64,000 nt of DNA from Actinophytocola sp036378875 (GTDB lineage Bacteria > Actinomycetota > Actinomycetes > Mycobacteriales > Pseudonocardiaceae). How positions within the stretch are numbered: position 1 is the first letter of the stretch; every line of letters starts with the position of its first letter. Location: assembly GCF_036378875.1 (NCBI RefSeq), contig NZ_DASUVO010000131.1:1-64000 (forward strand). The letters are read 5' to 3'. The position numbers were made by a program, and so were the translations under genes. The notes under the pieces were generated by a model. It saw nothing but the letters and a program-made list of their open reading frames with translations. It did no database searches and was not told where the DNA came from. This document shows, one piece after another, positions 41,503-50,118 of the stretch.

Positions 41503-42735
41503 ATGACAGACATTTCCGGGTACAGCTGCCGCGTGTGCGGTGGCAAGGTGGCGGAGTTCGTCGACCTGGGACAGCAGCCGACGGCGAACGGGTTCCTGCT
41601 CCCGCACGAGGCGGACGACGTCTTCCTGTTCCGGCTCGCCGTCGGCGCGTGCGAGGACTGCGCGCTGGTCCAACTGCTCGACGAGGTGCCGCAGGAGTTC
41701 CGCTACCACGCGAACTACCGCTACCACGCGTCCGGTTCGGCGAGCCACCGCAAGCACTTCCAGGGCAACGCCGAGCACTTCCTGCGAACCGAACTCACCG
41801 GGCCGGACCCGTTCATCGTCGAGATCGGCTGCAACGACGGGGTCATGCTCGGCACGATCGCCGCGGCCGGCGTGCGCCACCTCGGTGTCGAACCGTCCAC
41901 CAACGTGGCGGAAATCGCGGAGGCGAAGGGCGTCCGCGTGCTGCGACAGTTCTTCGACGAGCAGACGGCGACGGCGATCCGAGCCGAACACGGCCCGGCC
42001 GACGTGGTGTTCGGGGCCAACACCATCTGCCACATCGCGCACATCGGTTCCGTGCTGCGCGGCCTGGACACCCTGCTCACCCCGAACGGGATCTTCGTGT
42101 TCGAGGAGCCCTACCTTGGCACGCTCATCGACGGGATGGCCTTCGACCAGATCTACGACGAGCACGTCTTCTACTTCAGCGTGACGTCGGTGCGCAACAT
42201 GGCCGAGCAGTACGGCCTCGAACTGGTCGACGCGGAACACATCCCCATGCACGGCGGCGAGATCCGCTACACACTGGCACGCGCCGGCGCCCGGACCCCG
42301 AAACCCGCGGTGGCCCAACTGCTCGCCGACGAACAGGCGAGGGGCCTGTCCGACCCGGAGACCCTCGCCCAGTTCGGCCACCGAGTCGAGAAGATCCGCG
42401 AGGACCTGCTGGCACTGCTGAACGACCTCAAGGCCAAGGGAAAGACAGTCGTCGGCTACGGCGCCCCAGCCAAATGCACGACGGTGACCAACTACTGCGG
42501 CATCGGCACGGACCTGGTCCCATTCGTAGTCGACTCCACCCCGGCCAAGCAGGACCACCTCGTGCCTGGCGCCAACCTACCCGTGCGGCCACCATCGGAG
42601 TTCACGGACGCGTACCCGGACTACGCCCTACTGTTCGCCTGGAACCACGCCAAGGAGATCATGGCCAACGAGGAGGCCTTCCGCGCCTCCGGCGGCCAGT
42701 GGATCGTCTACGTCCCCGAGGTCCACATCCGCTAG
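41503..42735 (+). CDS. Sugar C-methyltransferase (TylC3/NovU-like)
   Basis: A 410-residue three-domain C-methyltransferase. The N-terminal zinc domain has C-R-V-C-G-G and C-E-D-C-A-L-V-Q. SAM motif I is V-E-I-G-C-N-D-G-V-M-L, followed by Y-D-E-H-V-F-Y-F-S (catalytic Tyr/His/Glu region). The C-terminal Rossmann-like domain carries G-Y-G-A-P-A-K-C-T-T-V. The family methylates the alpha carbon of 4-keto or 3-keto nucleotide sugars (TylC3, CloU, TcaB9). A branched, C-methylated pentose like madurosamine or the C-1027 sugar would result. The ATG at 41503 is preferred, since GAGG is correctly spaced for it and too close to the ATG at 41494. Confidence 0.9.
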   Translation: MTDISGYSCRVCGGKVAEFVDLGQQPTANGFLLPHEADDVFLFRLAVGACEDCALVQLLDEVPQEFRYHANYRYHASGSASHRKHFQGNAEHFLRTELTGPDPFIVEIGCNDGVMLGTIAAAGVRHLGVEPSTNVAEIAEAKGVRVLRQFFDEQTATAIRAEHGPADVVFGANTICHIAHIGSVLRGLDTLLTPNGIFVFEEPYLGTLIDGMAFDQIYDEHVFYFSVTSVRNMAEQYGLELVDAEHIPMHGGEIRYTLARAGARTPKPAVAQLLADEQARGLSDPETLAQFGHRVEKIREDLLALLNDLKAKGKTVVGYGAPAKCTTVTNYCGIGTDLVPFVVDSTPAKQDHLVPGANLPVRPPSEFTDAYPDYALLFAWNHAKEIMANEEAFRASGGQWIVYVPEVHIR

Positions 42736-42759
42736 GCGGTATTGGGGATGGCTGTGTTT

Positions 42760-42790
42760 TCCGGCCCGGCGAGTGACTCGCCGGGCCGGA
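42760..42790 (+). terminator. Hairpin terminator after the sugar operon
   Basis: A perfect 14-bp stem (42760-42773 with 42777-42790) with a 3-nt loop begins 25 nt past the C-methyltransferase stop. Confidence 0.85.
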
Positions 42791-43685
42791 TCTGTGCGGG
42801 TTGCCGCCCCGGGGCTCGCCGAGCGGGCGAAGCCCCGCGAAGCCCCCGCGAAGCGGGCAGGCGAAGCCCCCCGATGCGCGCAGGCCCGGTGGTCCCACCA
42901 CACGTGGACTCGCCCTCCCTTGCCTTCGTGTCGCGAGGGTCGAGCGGCTCGAGCCGGCTGCCACGTGAGGAAGGTCGTCCTTCATCACGCCCGCAGTGAG
43001 GAAGGCGTCCTTCATCGCCCGCCGATACCGCGAGTGGCGTGTTCGCGCCACGGAACGATGTCCCCGAAGACGCGCTCATGGCGTTGAACCTGGATCCATC
43101 GATGATCTTTGTCGGGTGTCGCACCTTGCGGGAAGTTTGCGGGCCTGGTCAAGCCGCGCTTCGCGGGCGTCGGGGCGCGCAGCGCCCGACGCCCGCCCGC
43201 TGGGTGTGTCCCGAAAGACGCGTTCGGGGCATCGCCGATGTCTCGAAAGACGCGCTGATGACGTTCAACGACCTGAAAGCGTCTTTCAGGACAGCGCCGG
43301 TGGTACAAACAGCACTGGGCTTCCCGCGCGGTGTCCGTGCGCGAAGCGGGGTTTCGCCCGCCGGACCCACAGAACCACTACCGGGCAACATGATCACCGG
43401 CATGATTTGGGCTGAACGTCCCCATCGCGCCGTTCGAGACATCGGCCGGACGGCCAGCAGAACCTAGTGGCGCACGAGCGTCCCATTCGCTCGAACTCAC
43501 CAGAGAAAGTTGTCCACAGGTCCCCGCGACCAGGGGTTTTGTCGGTGCCACTTGGTACGATGGCCTCGGGGTGGCCCCCCGGGTATGGGTGGGGGATGCC
43601 TACGCAACCATCTGTGTTGGCGTTGATCATGAACCGCTTGCCCGGGGAACGTGGGTGATGCTGTGCGGGCCGCGAGGCCAAGCGT
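42791..43685. other. Gene-free region, about 0.9 kb
   Basis: No open frame here shows family motifs or consistent third-position GC. The left third is a run of short GCGAAGC/GAAGCCCC words, the middle contains the palindromic repeats listed separately, and the right end has GTTGTCCACAGG followed by degenerate sequence up to the next stop codon. It separates the sugar operon from an oppositely transcribed gene and looks like an accumulated repeat/debris zone or a cluster boundary. Confidence 0.6.
42965..43290. repeat. Cluster of short imperfect palindromic intergenic repeats
   Basis: Two near-identical units (42965-42988 and 42996-43018, core GTGAGGAAGG-CGTCCTTCATC) are each partly self-complementary. 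Three copies of a second word, TCCCGAAGACGCG-like, lie near 43061, 43210 and 43241. A perfect palindrome-like CTGAAAGCGTCTTTCAG is at 43273-43289. Dispersed elements of this type are common in Pseudonocardiales intergenic DNA, which is recalled knowledge and not tested here. Confidence 0.6.
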
Positions 43686-45041
43686 TCAGCCGGCTTCCAG
43701 GGCGTCCGGGGTTGTCGGGGGGTTCGCGAGGCAGGCGGCGTTGTAGTGGTCGAGTAGGGCTTGTGCCTCCTGCGTGGCGGCGAGGAAGCGGGGCGCCGGG
43801 TCCGGGCGGGTCGTCAGCACGTCGTGTATGGCCGCGGTCAGGGTGTTATGGATGCGGTTCAGGTCACCGATCATCGCACCGCTTGCTGCTGGGGTCAGGT
43901 TTGACGCGGCGACCTGTTCGGCCCCTGCGCGGAAGTACGGGTGCTGGTCGAAGAAGCCCTCCGCGGCGAGCTGTGACTGGGCGGGCACCGTCAACGGCAG
44001 CGAACCGGCGTACTGTCGCTTCACCGCGTGGTACGGGTTCAACAGGTGTTGCGTGAACGCGAGCGCGCCGTCTTCCTTCTCCCGGGGTAGGCCCGCGGTC
44101 AGGAACAACGACTGTCCACCCAGGAGCTGGCCCGCGTACGGCACGTCCCCGTTGTGCGGTAGGACTCCCGTGCTCAGCGAGAACCCGGCGGACGCGGCCA
44201 TGTCGGCGATCATCAGGCCGACCGCGGACGAGCTGACGACGAACGCGACCTCCTGGCGCTGGAAAGCCTCCATGCCAGCGAGCCAGTCCCGAGGTTCACC
44301 GGTGTGGCGGTAGTGGCCGCGGGCATGCATGCGCTGCCACCACCGCACGTAGTTCATCATCTCGGGGGAGTTCAGGGTGACCCTGGTGGCGCGTCCGGAC
44401 CGGCCGTTGTCGTTGTCGCCGAGTAGGCCGCCCTGTGCGGCAACCTCCATCTGGAACATCCAGCCGTGGTTGGCCCACGTGATGCGGTGTGCCGGACCGT
44501 CGGGGAGACGGGCCACCGCGGCGCACGCGGCCTCGAGCTCCCGCCACGTCCTGGGCATCCGGTCCACTCCGGCGCGCGTCAGCATGTCCTGGTTGGCGAA
44601 CAGGATGGCGGTCGACACGTTGGTCGGCATGGAGAGCAGTTCGTCGCCACGGCTGTAGTACGCGCGCACGGCGGGCACGAGGTCGTCGACGACCACCGGC
44701 TCGCCAAGGATCTTGGTGCGCTCGCCGATGGCCCGCTGGATCGGGGTGAACAGCGGTTGGCCGTTCGCGGCGCGGGTGTCGAGCGCCACCTGGGTCGCGG
44801 TGAAGTAGTACTCGGCCAGGTCCGGTGGGTTGCCCTGCTCGACCGCGCGGGCGACCTCACCCGGCAGGTCGCGGAAGGGGACCGCCCGGAGCCTGATCTC
44901 GTACCCGGGGTGGGTCCGGGTGAACGATGCCACCGCTTCCGCCACGGGGTCCAGGAAATGCGGGATCGGATGATCCGCGAGCCAGACATCGAGGACGATC
45001 GGCTCGGCAGACTCTGCCACGGCTTCCTCCAGTGCGGACAC
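43686..45041 (-). CDS. Extracellular-solute-binding-like protein without signal peptide
   Basis: A 451-residue protein with the fold signature of ABC sugar-binding proteins: V-A-S-F-T-R-T-H-P-G-Y-E-I-R-L-R-A-V-P-F-R-D-L near the N-terminus, D-L-A-E-Y-Y-F-T, L-L-S-M-P-T-N-V-S-T-A-I-L-F-A-N, T-W-R-E-L-E-A-A-C. It begins directly with an acidic stretch (M-S-A-L-E-E-A-V-A-E-S) and has no signal sequence or lipobox cysteine. No permease or ATPase genes adjoin. It may be cytoplasmic, for example a former sensor or regulatory ligand-binding protein, or the true start may have been lost. The GTG start is the only reasonable one in frame. Confidence 0.7.
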   Translation of the reverse strand: MSALEEAVAESAEPIVLDVWLADHPIPHFLDPVAEAVASFTRTHPGYEIRLRAVPFRDLPGEVARAVEQGNPPDLAEYYFTATQVALDTRAANGQPLFTPIQRAIGERTKILGEPVVVDDLVPAVRAYYSRGDELLSMPTNVSTAILFANQDMLTRAGVDRMPRTWRELEAACAAVARLPDGPAHRITWANHGWMFQMEVAAQGGLLGDNDNGRSGRATRVTLNSPEMMNYVRWWQRMHARGHYRHTGEPRDWLAGMEAFQRQEVAFVVSSSAVGLMIADMAASAGFSLSTGVLPHNGDVPYAGQLLGGQSLFLTAGLPREKEDGALAFTQHLLNPYHAVKRQYAGSLPLTVPAQSQLAAEGFFDQHPYFRAGAEQVAASNLTPAASGAMIGDLNRIHNTLTAAIHDVLTTRPDPAPRFLAATQEAQALLDHYNAACLANPPTTPDALEAG

Positions 45042-45129
45042 GTAGCCATGCTATGGACCGGGCCGCCGGCTCGACATCCTCCGCGATGCGGTGGTCGTGG
45101 GGCGGAACACGCCCGCCCCTCGACCGTCC

Positions 45130-46602
45130 TCAGGCGACGACCTCCATCTGCGCCATCATGCCCAGCGCGGAATGCTCCAGGTAATGGCAGTGGTAGACGT
45201 ACTTGCCGAGATGGTCGGTGAAGGTGACCTGCACCCGGACGGTCTCCCCCGGCGCGATGAAGATGGTGTCCTTGCGGCCTGCGTCGTCCAGGCTGGGCGG
45301 TGCGCCGTTCCGGTCGAGTACCCGGAACTGCTCGAGGTGCAGGTGGAAGGTGTGGGGTATGCCGAACTCGACGTCGTCGTTGCGGACGTGCCAGATCTCC
45401 GTCGTGCCGCGCTTGACCCGGAAGTCCACCCGGTTCGGGTCGTAGGGCCGGCCGTTGACGAGGGCGACCGGCTCCGCACCGGACAGGTCGAACTTCATCG
45501 CGATGTCACGCTCGACGGTGGCCGGGGGAAGCGCGGGCAGTGGTCGCAGCACGGCGGGCACCACGCTCGGGTCGGGTGCCGCGCGTGTCACGTCGAACCG
45601 GAGCACCGGACCGCTCACGTCGTAGAGCACGAGGTGGGAGCCGATCGGGTGGCCGGAGAAGTCGATCACGACGTCGGCCCGCTCCGCGGAGCCCAGCACG
45701 ATCTCGGAGCGAACCACCGGGGCCGGCAGGAGCCCGCCGTCTGAGCCGATCTGCACCAGGGCGGCGCCACCGAGACTGAGGCTGAACGTCCGCTCGTTGG
45801 CGGCGTTGAGCAACCGGAACCGGTACTTCCTCGCCGCCACCGGAAAGTTGGGCGTCACCACGCCGTTCGCCAGGATCGTCGTGCGGTTCGGCGGGTGGCT
45901 CGGGTAGACGAGCGCGCCGTTCGCGTCGAGTTCGGCGTCGCGGAGCATGATGGGCACGTCGTACGGTCCGCCCGGCAGGCCGAGGTTCTTCTCGGCGTCA
46001 TCCTCGATGATGTAGAACCCGTGCAGTCCGAAGTAGACGTTCTCGGCCTCGAGGTGGTGGGCGTGGTCGTGGTACCAGAGTGTCGCGCCCTGCTGGGTGT
46101 TCGGGTAGTCGTAGGTGCGGCTCTGCCCGGGGGCGATCATGTCCATCGGGTGGCCGTCACTGCTCTGCGGCACGTGCCCGCCGTGCAGGTGCACGTTCGA
46201 CGCCACGTCCAGCTCGTTGGTGAACGTGACCCGAACCGGTCGGCCGGTCTTCGCGCGAATGGTGGGGCCGACGAACTGGCCGGCATAGGTGCGCACGGCC
46301 GTGGGATGCCCGGTGCGGAACTCGGCCTGGCCCGGCTGGATGGGGATTCGGTATAGGTCGACACCGGTGGCTCGCGTCGGCGTCAGCTGACGTGGTACCG
46401 GCATACGTTGGCTGAACTGGGTCTCTGGACGGATGGACCGCGTCCCGGCCACCGGCTCGACACCATGTCCATTGTGGCCGGTGCCGCCAGGAGCCGGGGT
46501 CTGTCCTTTCGGGAGCAGTACGGCCCCACCCAGGATGCCGCCCGCGGTGATCCCGCCCAGCGTGAGTAATCGTCTTCGGTTGAGTAATCGCCGGTCTGGC
46601 AT
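45130..46602 (-). CDS. Tat-exported multicopper oxidase
   Basis: A 490-residue multicopper oxidase. The Tat signal N-R-R-R-L-L-T-L-G-G-I-T-A-G-G opens the protein. Copper ligands are seen in H-L-H-G-G-H-V, W-Y-H-D-H-A-H-H, H-T-F-H-L-H-L-E-Q-F and the C-terminal H-C-H-Y-L-E-H-S-A-L-G-M-M (H-C-H with axial Met). This is the CotA/bilirubin-oxidase/phenoxazinone-synthase group. It oxidises phenols or metals outside the cell. A late oxidative step on a phenolic product is possible, and so is general copper or oxidative physiology. Confidence 0.92.
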   Translation of the reverse strand: MPDRRLLNRRRLLTLGGITAGGILGGAVLLPKGQTPAPGGTGHNGHGVEPVAGTRSIRPETQFSQRMPVPRQLTPTRATGVDLYRIPIQPGQAEFRTGHPTAVRTYAGQFVGPTIRAKTGRPVRVTFTNELDVASNVHLHGGHVPQSSDGHPMDMIAPGQSRTYDYPNTQQGATLWYHDHAHHLEAENVYFGLHGFYIIEDDAEKNLGLPGGPYDVPIMLRDAELDANGALVYPSHPPNRTTILANGVVTPNFPVAARKYRFRLLNAANERTFSLSLGGAALVQIGSDGGLLPAPVVRSEIVLGSAERADVVIDFSGHPIGSHLVLYDVSGPVLRFDVTRAAPDPSVVPAVLRPLPALPPATVERDIAMKFDLSGAEPVALVNGRPYDPNRVDFRVKRGTTEIWHVRNDDVEFGIPHTFHLHLEQFRVLDRNGAPPSLDDAGRKDTIFIAPGETVRVQVTFTDHLGKYVYHCHYLEHSALGMMAQMEVVA

Positions 46603-46634
46603 GTGTGGTGCTCTTTTCTTGTCTGGCAAGGGGA

Positions 46635-47615
46635 TCAGGCGGCGGGCCGGACGGTCAGCTCGAAGCTGGACACGCGCCGGTCCTGCTGGATGGCGTCGAC
46701 GTCGAACCGGACGTGCCCCGTTCCGTCCGGTTGCTCCGCCGAGAGCCTGGCGTGCAGGACGGTCGGCAGGTCGAAGTCGGCCACCGCCAGGTACTCCGCC
46801 GTGACCCCGCACATCTCCAGGCCCGTGGCCGGCAGGCCGAGCCGGCGGGAGGCCGCCACCAGGGACAGCTGCCGGGTCGCCTCCAGCTGGACCATCGCGA
46901 AGATGTAGTCGGCGGGGTGGTCGAACATCACGGGGTGCCGAAGGTCCGCGCGTATCGAGGCGCGGTAGCCGTCGTCGGCCTCGCTGACGGCGGTCAGCAG
47001 GACGTTCTCCGGGTTGAGCCGGCCGACCTCGGCCGGCGCCAGCTCGCTTGGGCCGGGAGACGACACCGCGCCCATCTTCGCCGGCAGCCCTCGCCCGGTC
47101 CGCAGGCGGGTGCGCATCTGCCCCCACACGGACCGGCCCATCAGCGACTGCGCCATCCTGGCCCTGCCGACCACGACCTCGCCGACGCGCACCGTGAACG
47201 CCCAGACCAGGGCGGAGATCTGCCCGGACCGGCGCGCCAGGTGCTCGACGACGCAGTCCACCGCGACGTTGACCGGTTCGTCCGTGTCGAACGGGGTGGT
47301 GTCGACGAACTCCCCGGACAGCTCCTTCATCAGGAACTTGGCGTCGCTCGGGCCGCCGAGCGGCACGTCGAACTGCTCGTGCGCGACGACGAAGCAGGCC
47401 TGGCGGCAGATCTCGACCAACGTCGCCAGATCCGGCACCCGGTTGCTCACCAGGAACTCGTTGTAGAAACCGTGGGACCTGGGCAACGTCGCGCCCATGA
47501 CCGACTCCCGCGGTCCCCGCACCGCGAAGCTGGTCAGGAACACATCGTCGAACCCGTCCTTGTGCACCAGCGCCTTCGGCAGGATCTGGTGGTGACTGAC
47601 GTCCTTGTCCTCCAC
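46635..47615 (-). CDS. AfsA-family gamma-butyrolactone synthase homologue
   Basis: A 326-residue protein with two A-factor-biosynthesis hot-dog repeats. The first begins V-H-K-D-G-F-D-D-V-F-L-T-S-F (about residues 17-30), and the second N-P-E-N-V-L-L-T-A-V followed by H-P-V-M-F-D-H-P-A-D-Y. AfsA condenses a beta-ketoacyl carrier with dihydroxyacetone phosphate to start butyrolactone signal synthesis. No TetR-type receptor is in the window. It could set quorum control of the locus or be co-opted for acyl chemistry. The GTG start has GAGAGGAG upstream. It lies 32 nt upstream of the copper oxidase gene on the same strand. Confidence 0.85.
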   Translation of the reverse strand: MEDKDVSHHQILPKALVHKDGFDDVFLTSFAVRGPRESVMGATLPRSHGFYNEFLVSNRVPDLATLVEICRQACFVVAHEQFDVPLGGPSDAKFLMKELSGEFVDTTPFDTDEPVNVAVDCVVEHLARRSGQISALVWAFTVRVGEVVVGRARMAQSLMGRSVWGQMRTRLRTGRGLPAKMGAVSSPGPSELAPAEVGRLNPENVLLTAVSEADDGYRASIRADLRHPVMFDHPADYIFAMVQLEATRQLSLVAASRRLGLPATGLEMCGVTAEYLAVADFDLPTVLHARLSAEQPDGTGHVRFDVDAIQQDRRVSSFELTVRPAA

Positions 47616-47647
47616 GGGACGCACTCCTCTCCGTGACTCTCGCACGG

Positions 47648-49489
47648 TCACAGGTCCAACATGACGTCGTTCGCGCCGAGCCAACGGTTGAGCCACAACG
47701 CCATCTCGAGGCTCCCCCGGTCGTACGCCCGGCTCACCGCGCCGGGCTCCCGGGACGCGACCACGCGCGCCTTGTCGAGGTCGAGCAGCGGGCGGGCCGG
47801 CGCGTCCGGGTCCGCGAGGAGCTCCTGCAGCTCGGTCCGCAGAGCGGCCTCGTACCCCGGGTCCTGTGTGGCCGGATACGGCGTCTTGACCCGCTCCAGG
47901 ATCGAGGTGGGCAGCAGGTCCGCCACGGCCGCGCGCAGGAGGCTCTTCTCCCTGCCGTCGAAGTTCTTCATCTGCCACGGCACGTTGAAGACGTACTCGA
48001 CGAGCCGGTGGTCGGTGAACGGGACCCGCACCTCGAGGCTCGCGGCCATGCTCATCAGGTCCTTGCGGTCCAGGAGGGTCTGCACGAACCGGGTGAGGTT
48101 CAGATACGTGATCTCCCGCATGCGCCGGTCCTCGGCCGGCTCGCCCGGCAGCGCGGGAACCTCCGCCATCGCCTCGGAATAGCGCTGCCTGCGGTACTCG
48201 GGCAGGTCGAGCTTCTCCACCAGCCCCTTGTCCAGCAGGCCGAGGCCGCCGAAGTAGCGCGACGAGCCGGACGTGAGCCACGGGAACGTGTCCGCGCGGA
48301 TCGCGTTGGGGTTGTGGAACCACCGGTACCCGCCGAACAGCTCGTCGGCCGACTCACCCGACAGCGCGACCGTCGAGGTGAGCCGGATCGCCCGGAACAG
48401 CAGGTACAGCGACGGCCACATGTCGCCCCAGTAGGCGGGTGGCCGGTCGGCGGCGTACAGGACGGCCGCGCGCACGGCGGGATCGACGAGGTTCGCGCTG
48501 TCGAGCAGGATCTCGGTGTGGCGCGAGCTCACGAACTCGGCGAGCTCCTTGGCGAACGGAGCGTCCGCGGAGCCGCGGACCGCGTCGGCCTGGAAGATGT
48601 CCTCGGCCCCGGCGAAGTCGACCGAGAACGACCTGACCTGGTCGCGGCCCAGGGTCTTCGCCGCCAGCGCGGTGACCGCGGAGGAGTCCAGCCCGCCCGA
48701 CAGCAGCGAGCACAGTGGCACGTCGGAGTTGAGCATGCGGTAGACGATGTCCTCGAGCAGCTCGCGGACGTGGCTGATCGTCCCGGGAAGGTCGTCGGTG
48801 TGGGGACGCGCCTCCAGCGACCAGTACCGCTGGTCGACGACGCCGCCGTGGTTGACGCGGACGAGGTGTCCTGGCCGTACCTCACGGATTCCGACGTAGA
48901 CGCTCTCCTCCGGAGTCTTCACCATGTCGAAGACCTCGCAGAGCCCGTTCGCGTCGGTCCTGGCCTGTGCCATCGGGTTAGCAAGGATGGCCTTGGGTTC
49001 CGATCCGAAGAGGACGCCGTGCGGCGTCTCCATGTAGAAGAGCGGCTTCACGCCCATGCGGTCACGGACCATGACCAGCTCTTCGGTGCGGGCGTCCCAG
49101 ACCGCGAAGGCGTACATCCCCAGCAGTCGGTCCACACAGGCCGTTCCCCACTCCAGATAGGAATGCAGCAACACCTCGGTGTCGCTGCGGGTCCGGAAGT
49201 GGTGGCCGCGGGAACGCAGCTCAGCCCGTAACTCGCGGAAGTTGAATATCTCCCCGGAGAAGGTGAGGACCGCCAGCTGTTGGTTGTCGTCGCTGAACTC
49301 CATGGGCTGCGCGCCACCGACGATGTCGATGATGGCGAGCCGGCGATGTCCCAGCGCGACGTGTCGCCCGGACCAGACCCCTTCCGCGTCGGGACCCCTG
49401 TTCTCGAGCGTCCTCGCCATCGCCCGGATCGTGGTGTCGTCCTTGGACAGATCCCGACTGAAGTCAACCCAGCCCGCGATTCCACACAT
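47648..49489 (-). CDS. Glutamine-dependent asparagine synthetase (AsnB family)
   Basis: A 613-residue class II glutamine amidotransferase plus synthetase. The N-terminal nucleophile is C2 (M-C-G-I-A-G-W-V-D-F). R-G-P-D-A-E-G-V-W is the glutaminase loop, and the ATP pyrophosphatase loop is L-L-S-G-G-L-D-S-S-A-V near residue 257. In biosynthetic clusters such enzymes amidate carboxylates or aid self-resistance. The gene is upstream of AfsA on the same strand (32 nt), and downstream of the ACP. A tailoring amide or simple asparagine supply are both possible. Confidence 0.92.
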   Translation of the reverse strand: MCGIAGWVDFSRDLSKDDTTIRAMARTLENRGPDAEGVWSGRHVALGHRRLAIIDIVGGAQPMEFSDDNQQLAVLTFSGEIFNFRELRAELRSRGHHFRTRSDTEVLLHSYLEWGTACVDRLLGMYAFAVWDARTEELVMVRDRMGVKPLFYMETPHGVLFGSEPKAILANPMAQARTDANGLCEVFDMVKTPEESVYVGIREVRPGHLVRVNHGGVVDQRYWSLEARPHTDDLPGTISHVRELLEDIVYRMLNSDVPLCSLLSGGLDSSAVTALAAKTLGRDQVRSFSVDFAGAEDIFQADAVRGSADAPFAKELAEFVSSRHTEILLDSANLVDPAVRAAVLYAADRPPAYWGDMWPSLYLLFRAIRLTSTVALSGESADELFGGYRWFHNPNAIRADTFPWLTSGSSRYFGGLGLLDKGLVEKLDLPEYRRQRYSEAMAEVPALPGEPAEDRRMREITYLNLTRFVQTLLDRKDLMSMAASLEVRVPFTDHRLVEYVFNVPWQMKNFDGREKSLLRAAVADLLPTSILERVKTPYPATQDPGYEAALRTELQELLADPDAPARPLLDLDKARVVASREPGAVSRAYDRGSLEMALWLNRWLGANDVMLDL

Positions 49490-49516
49490 GAGTTCTCCAA
49501 CCCCCAGCGCCGCTGA

Positions 49517-49780
49517 TCACGCGCTGCGAGATAAGTTCTGGTTGACCAGGTCGAGCAGGCCGTTCGGTGTCTCCACGGCGAGCACCGCGTCGAGCGAGAG
49601 CTTCACCGGGTAGGCGCTCTCGATCTCGACACAGGTGTTGAACAGGGAGAGCGAGTCGAATCCCAGTTCCTCAAAGGACACGTCGCCGACCTCGTCGTCG
49701 AGTGCCCGTTCCGCCGCGGGATCCCGGTCGCCGCACGCTTCCATCAGTTCCGTGAGCCGCTGCAAGGTAAGCGCAGACAC
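49517..49780 (-). CDS. Type II PKS-like acyl carrier protein
   Basis: An 87-residue carrier with the pantetheine serine S43 in F-E-E-L-G-F-D-S-L-S-L-F-N-T. The pattern E-x-x-Y-P-V-K-L-S-L-D and V-E-T-P-N-G-L-L-D-L-V-N resembles actinorhodin-type ACPs (the T-P-x-x-L-L-D-x-V-N ending is characteristic). There is no ketosynthase or chain-length factor in the window. It may be the acyl donor for the AfsA-like enzyme, the halogenase or the C enzyme. The GTG start is chosen because GGGAGG precedes it; a longer in-frame start exists at 49855. Confidence 0.85.
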   Translation of the reverse strand: MSALTLQRLTELMEACGDRDPAAERALDDEVGDVSFEELGFDSLSLFNTCVEIESAYPVKLSLDAVLAVETPNGLLDLVNQNLSRSA

Positions 49781-49874
49781 GTCGCCTCCCAGGTCTTTCG
49801 GTAAAGGTGTGCTGTAGCTGGGTAACATCCTCTGCCAGTGAGCAGACGAGGACATCTCTGTGCTTGCTGAGTCC

Positions 49875-50099
49875 TCAGCGGTCGCCGGCGTGCTTGGCGA
49901 CGAACTCGGCGACGCTGCGCGGGCGCAGGTCCACCCAGTTCTCCCGCACGTAGTCGAGGCAGCTGTCGCGACGGTCCGGTCCGAACGCGACCGTCCATCC
50001 TGCCGGCACGTCGGCGAAGCCGGGCCACAGCGAGTGCTGGTTCTCCTCGTTGCGCAGGACTGTGTAGTTGGCGTCCGGCACCTCGAACGGGTTGGTCAT
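49875..50099 (-). CDS. MbtH-like adenylation-domain chaperone
   Basis: A 74-residue MbtH-like protein: N-E-E-N-Q-H-S-L-W-P-G-F-A-D-V-P-A-G-W-T-V-A-F-G with the three conserved tryptophans and C-L-D-Y-V-R-E-N-W. These proteins bind and activate NRPS adenylation domains. It is encoded 19 nt after the A-T didomain gene and surely serves that enzyme. Confidence 0.97.
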   Translation of the reverse strand: MTNPFEVPDANYTVLRNEENQHSLWPGFADVPAGWTVAFGPDRRDSCLDYVRENWVDLRPRSVAEFVAKHAGDR

Positions 50100-50118
50100 C
50101 TGCGCCTCTCCTCCCGGC

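Noticed and set aside
42742..43467. Several short overlapping frames of 60-160 codons in the gene-free region
   Set aside because: They occur on both strands across palindromic repeats, lack ribosome binding sites and family motifs, and have no consistent codon bias.
43490..43670. Remnant of a DUF222/HNH endonuclease gene (GTTGTCCACAGG and GTGGGGGATGCC words)
   Set aside because: No HNH motif or sustained frame is present; the words alone are not enough.
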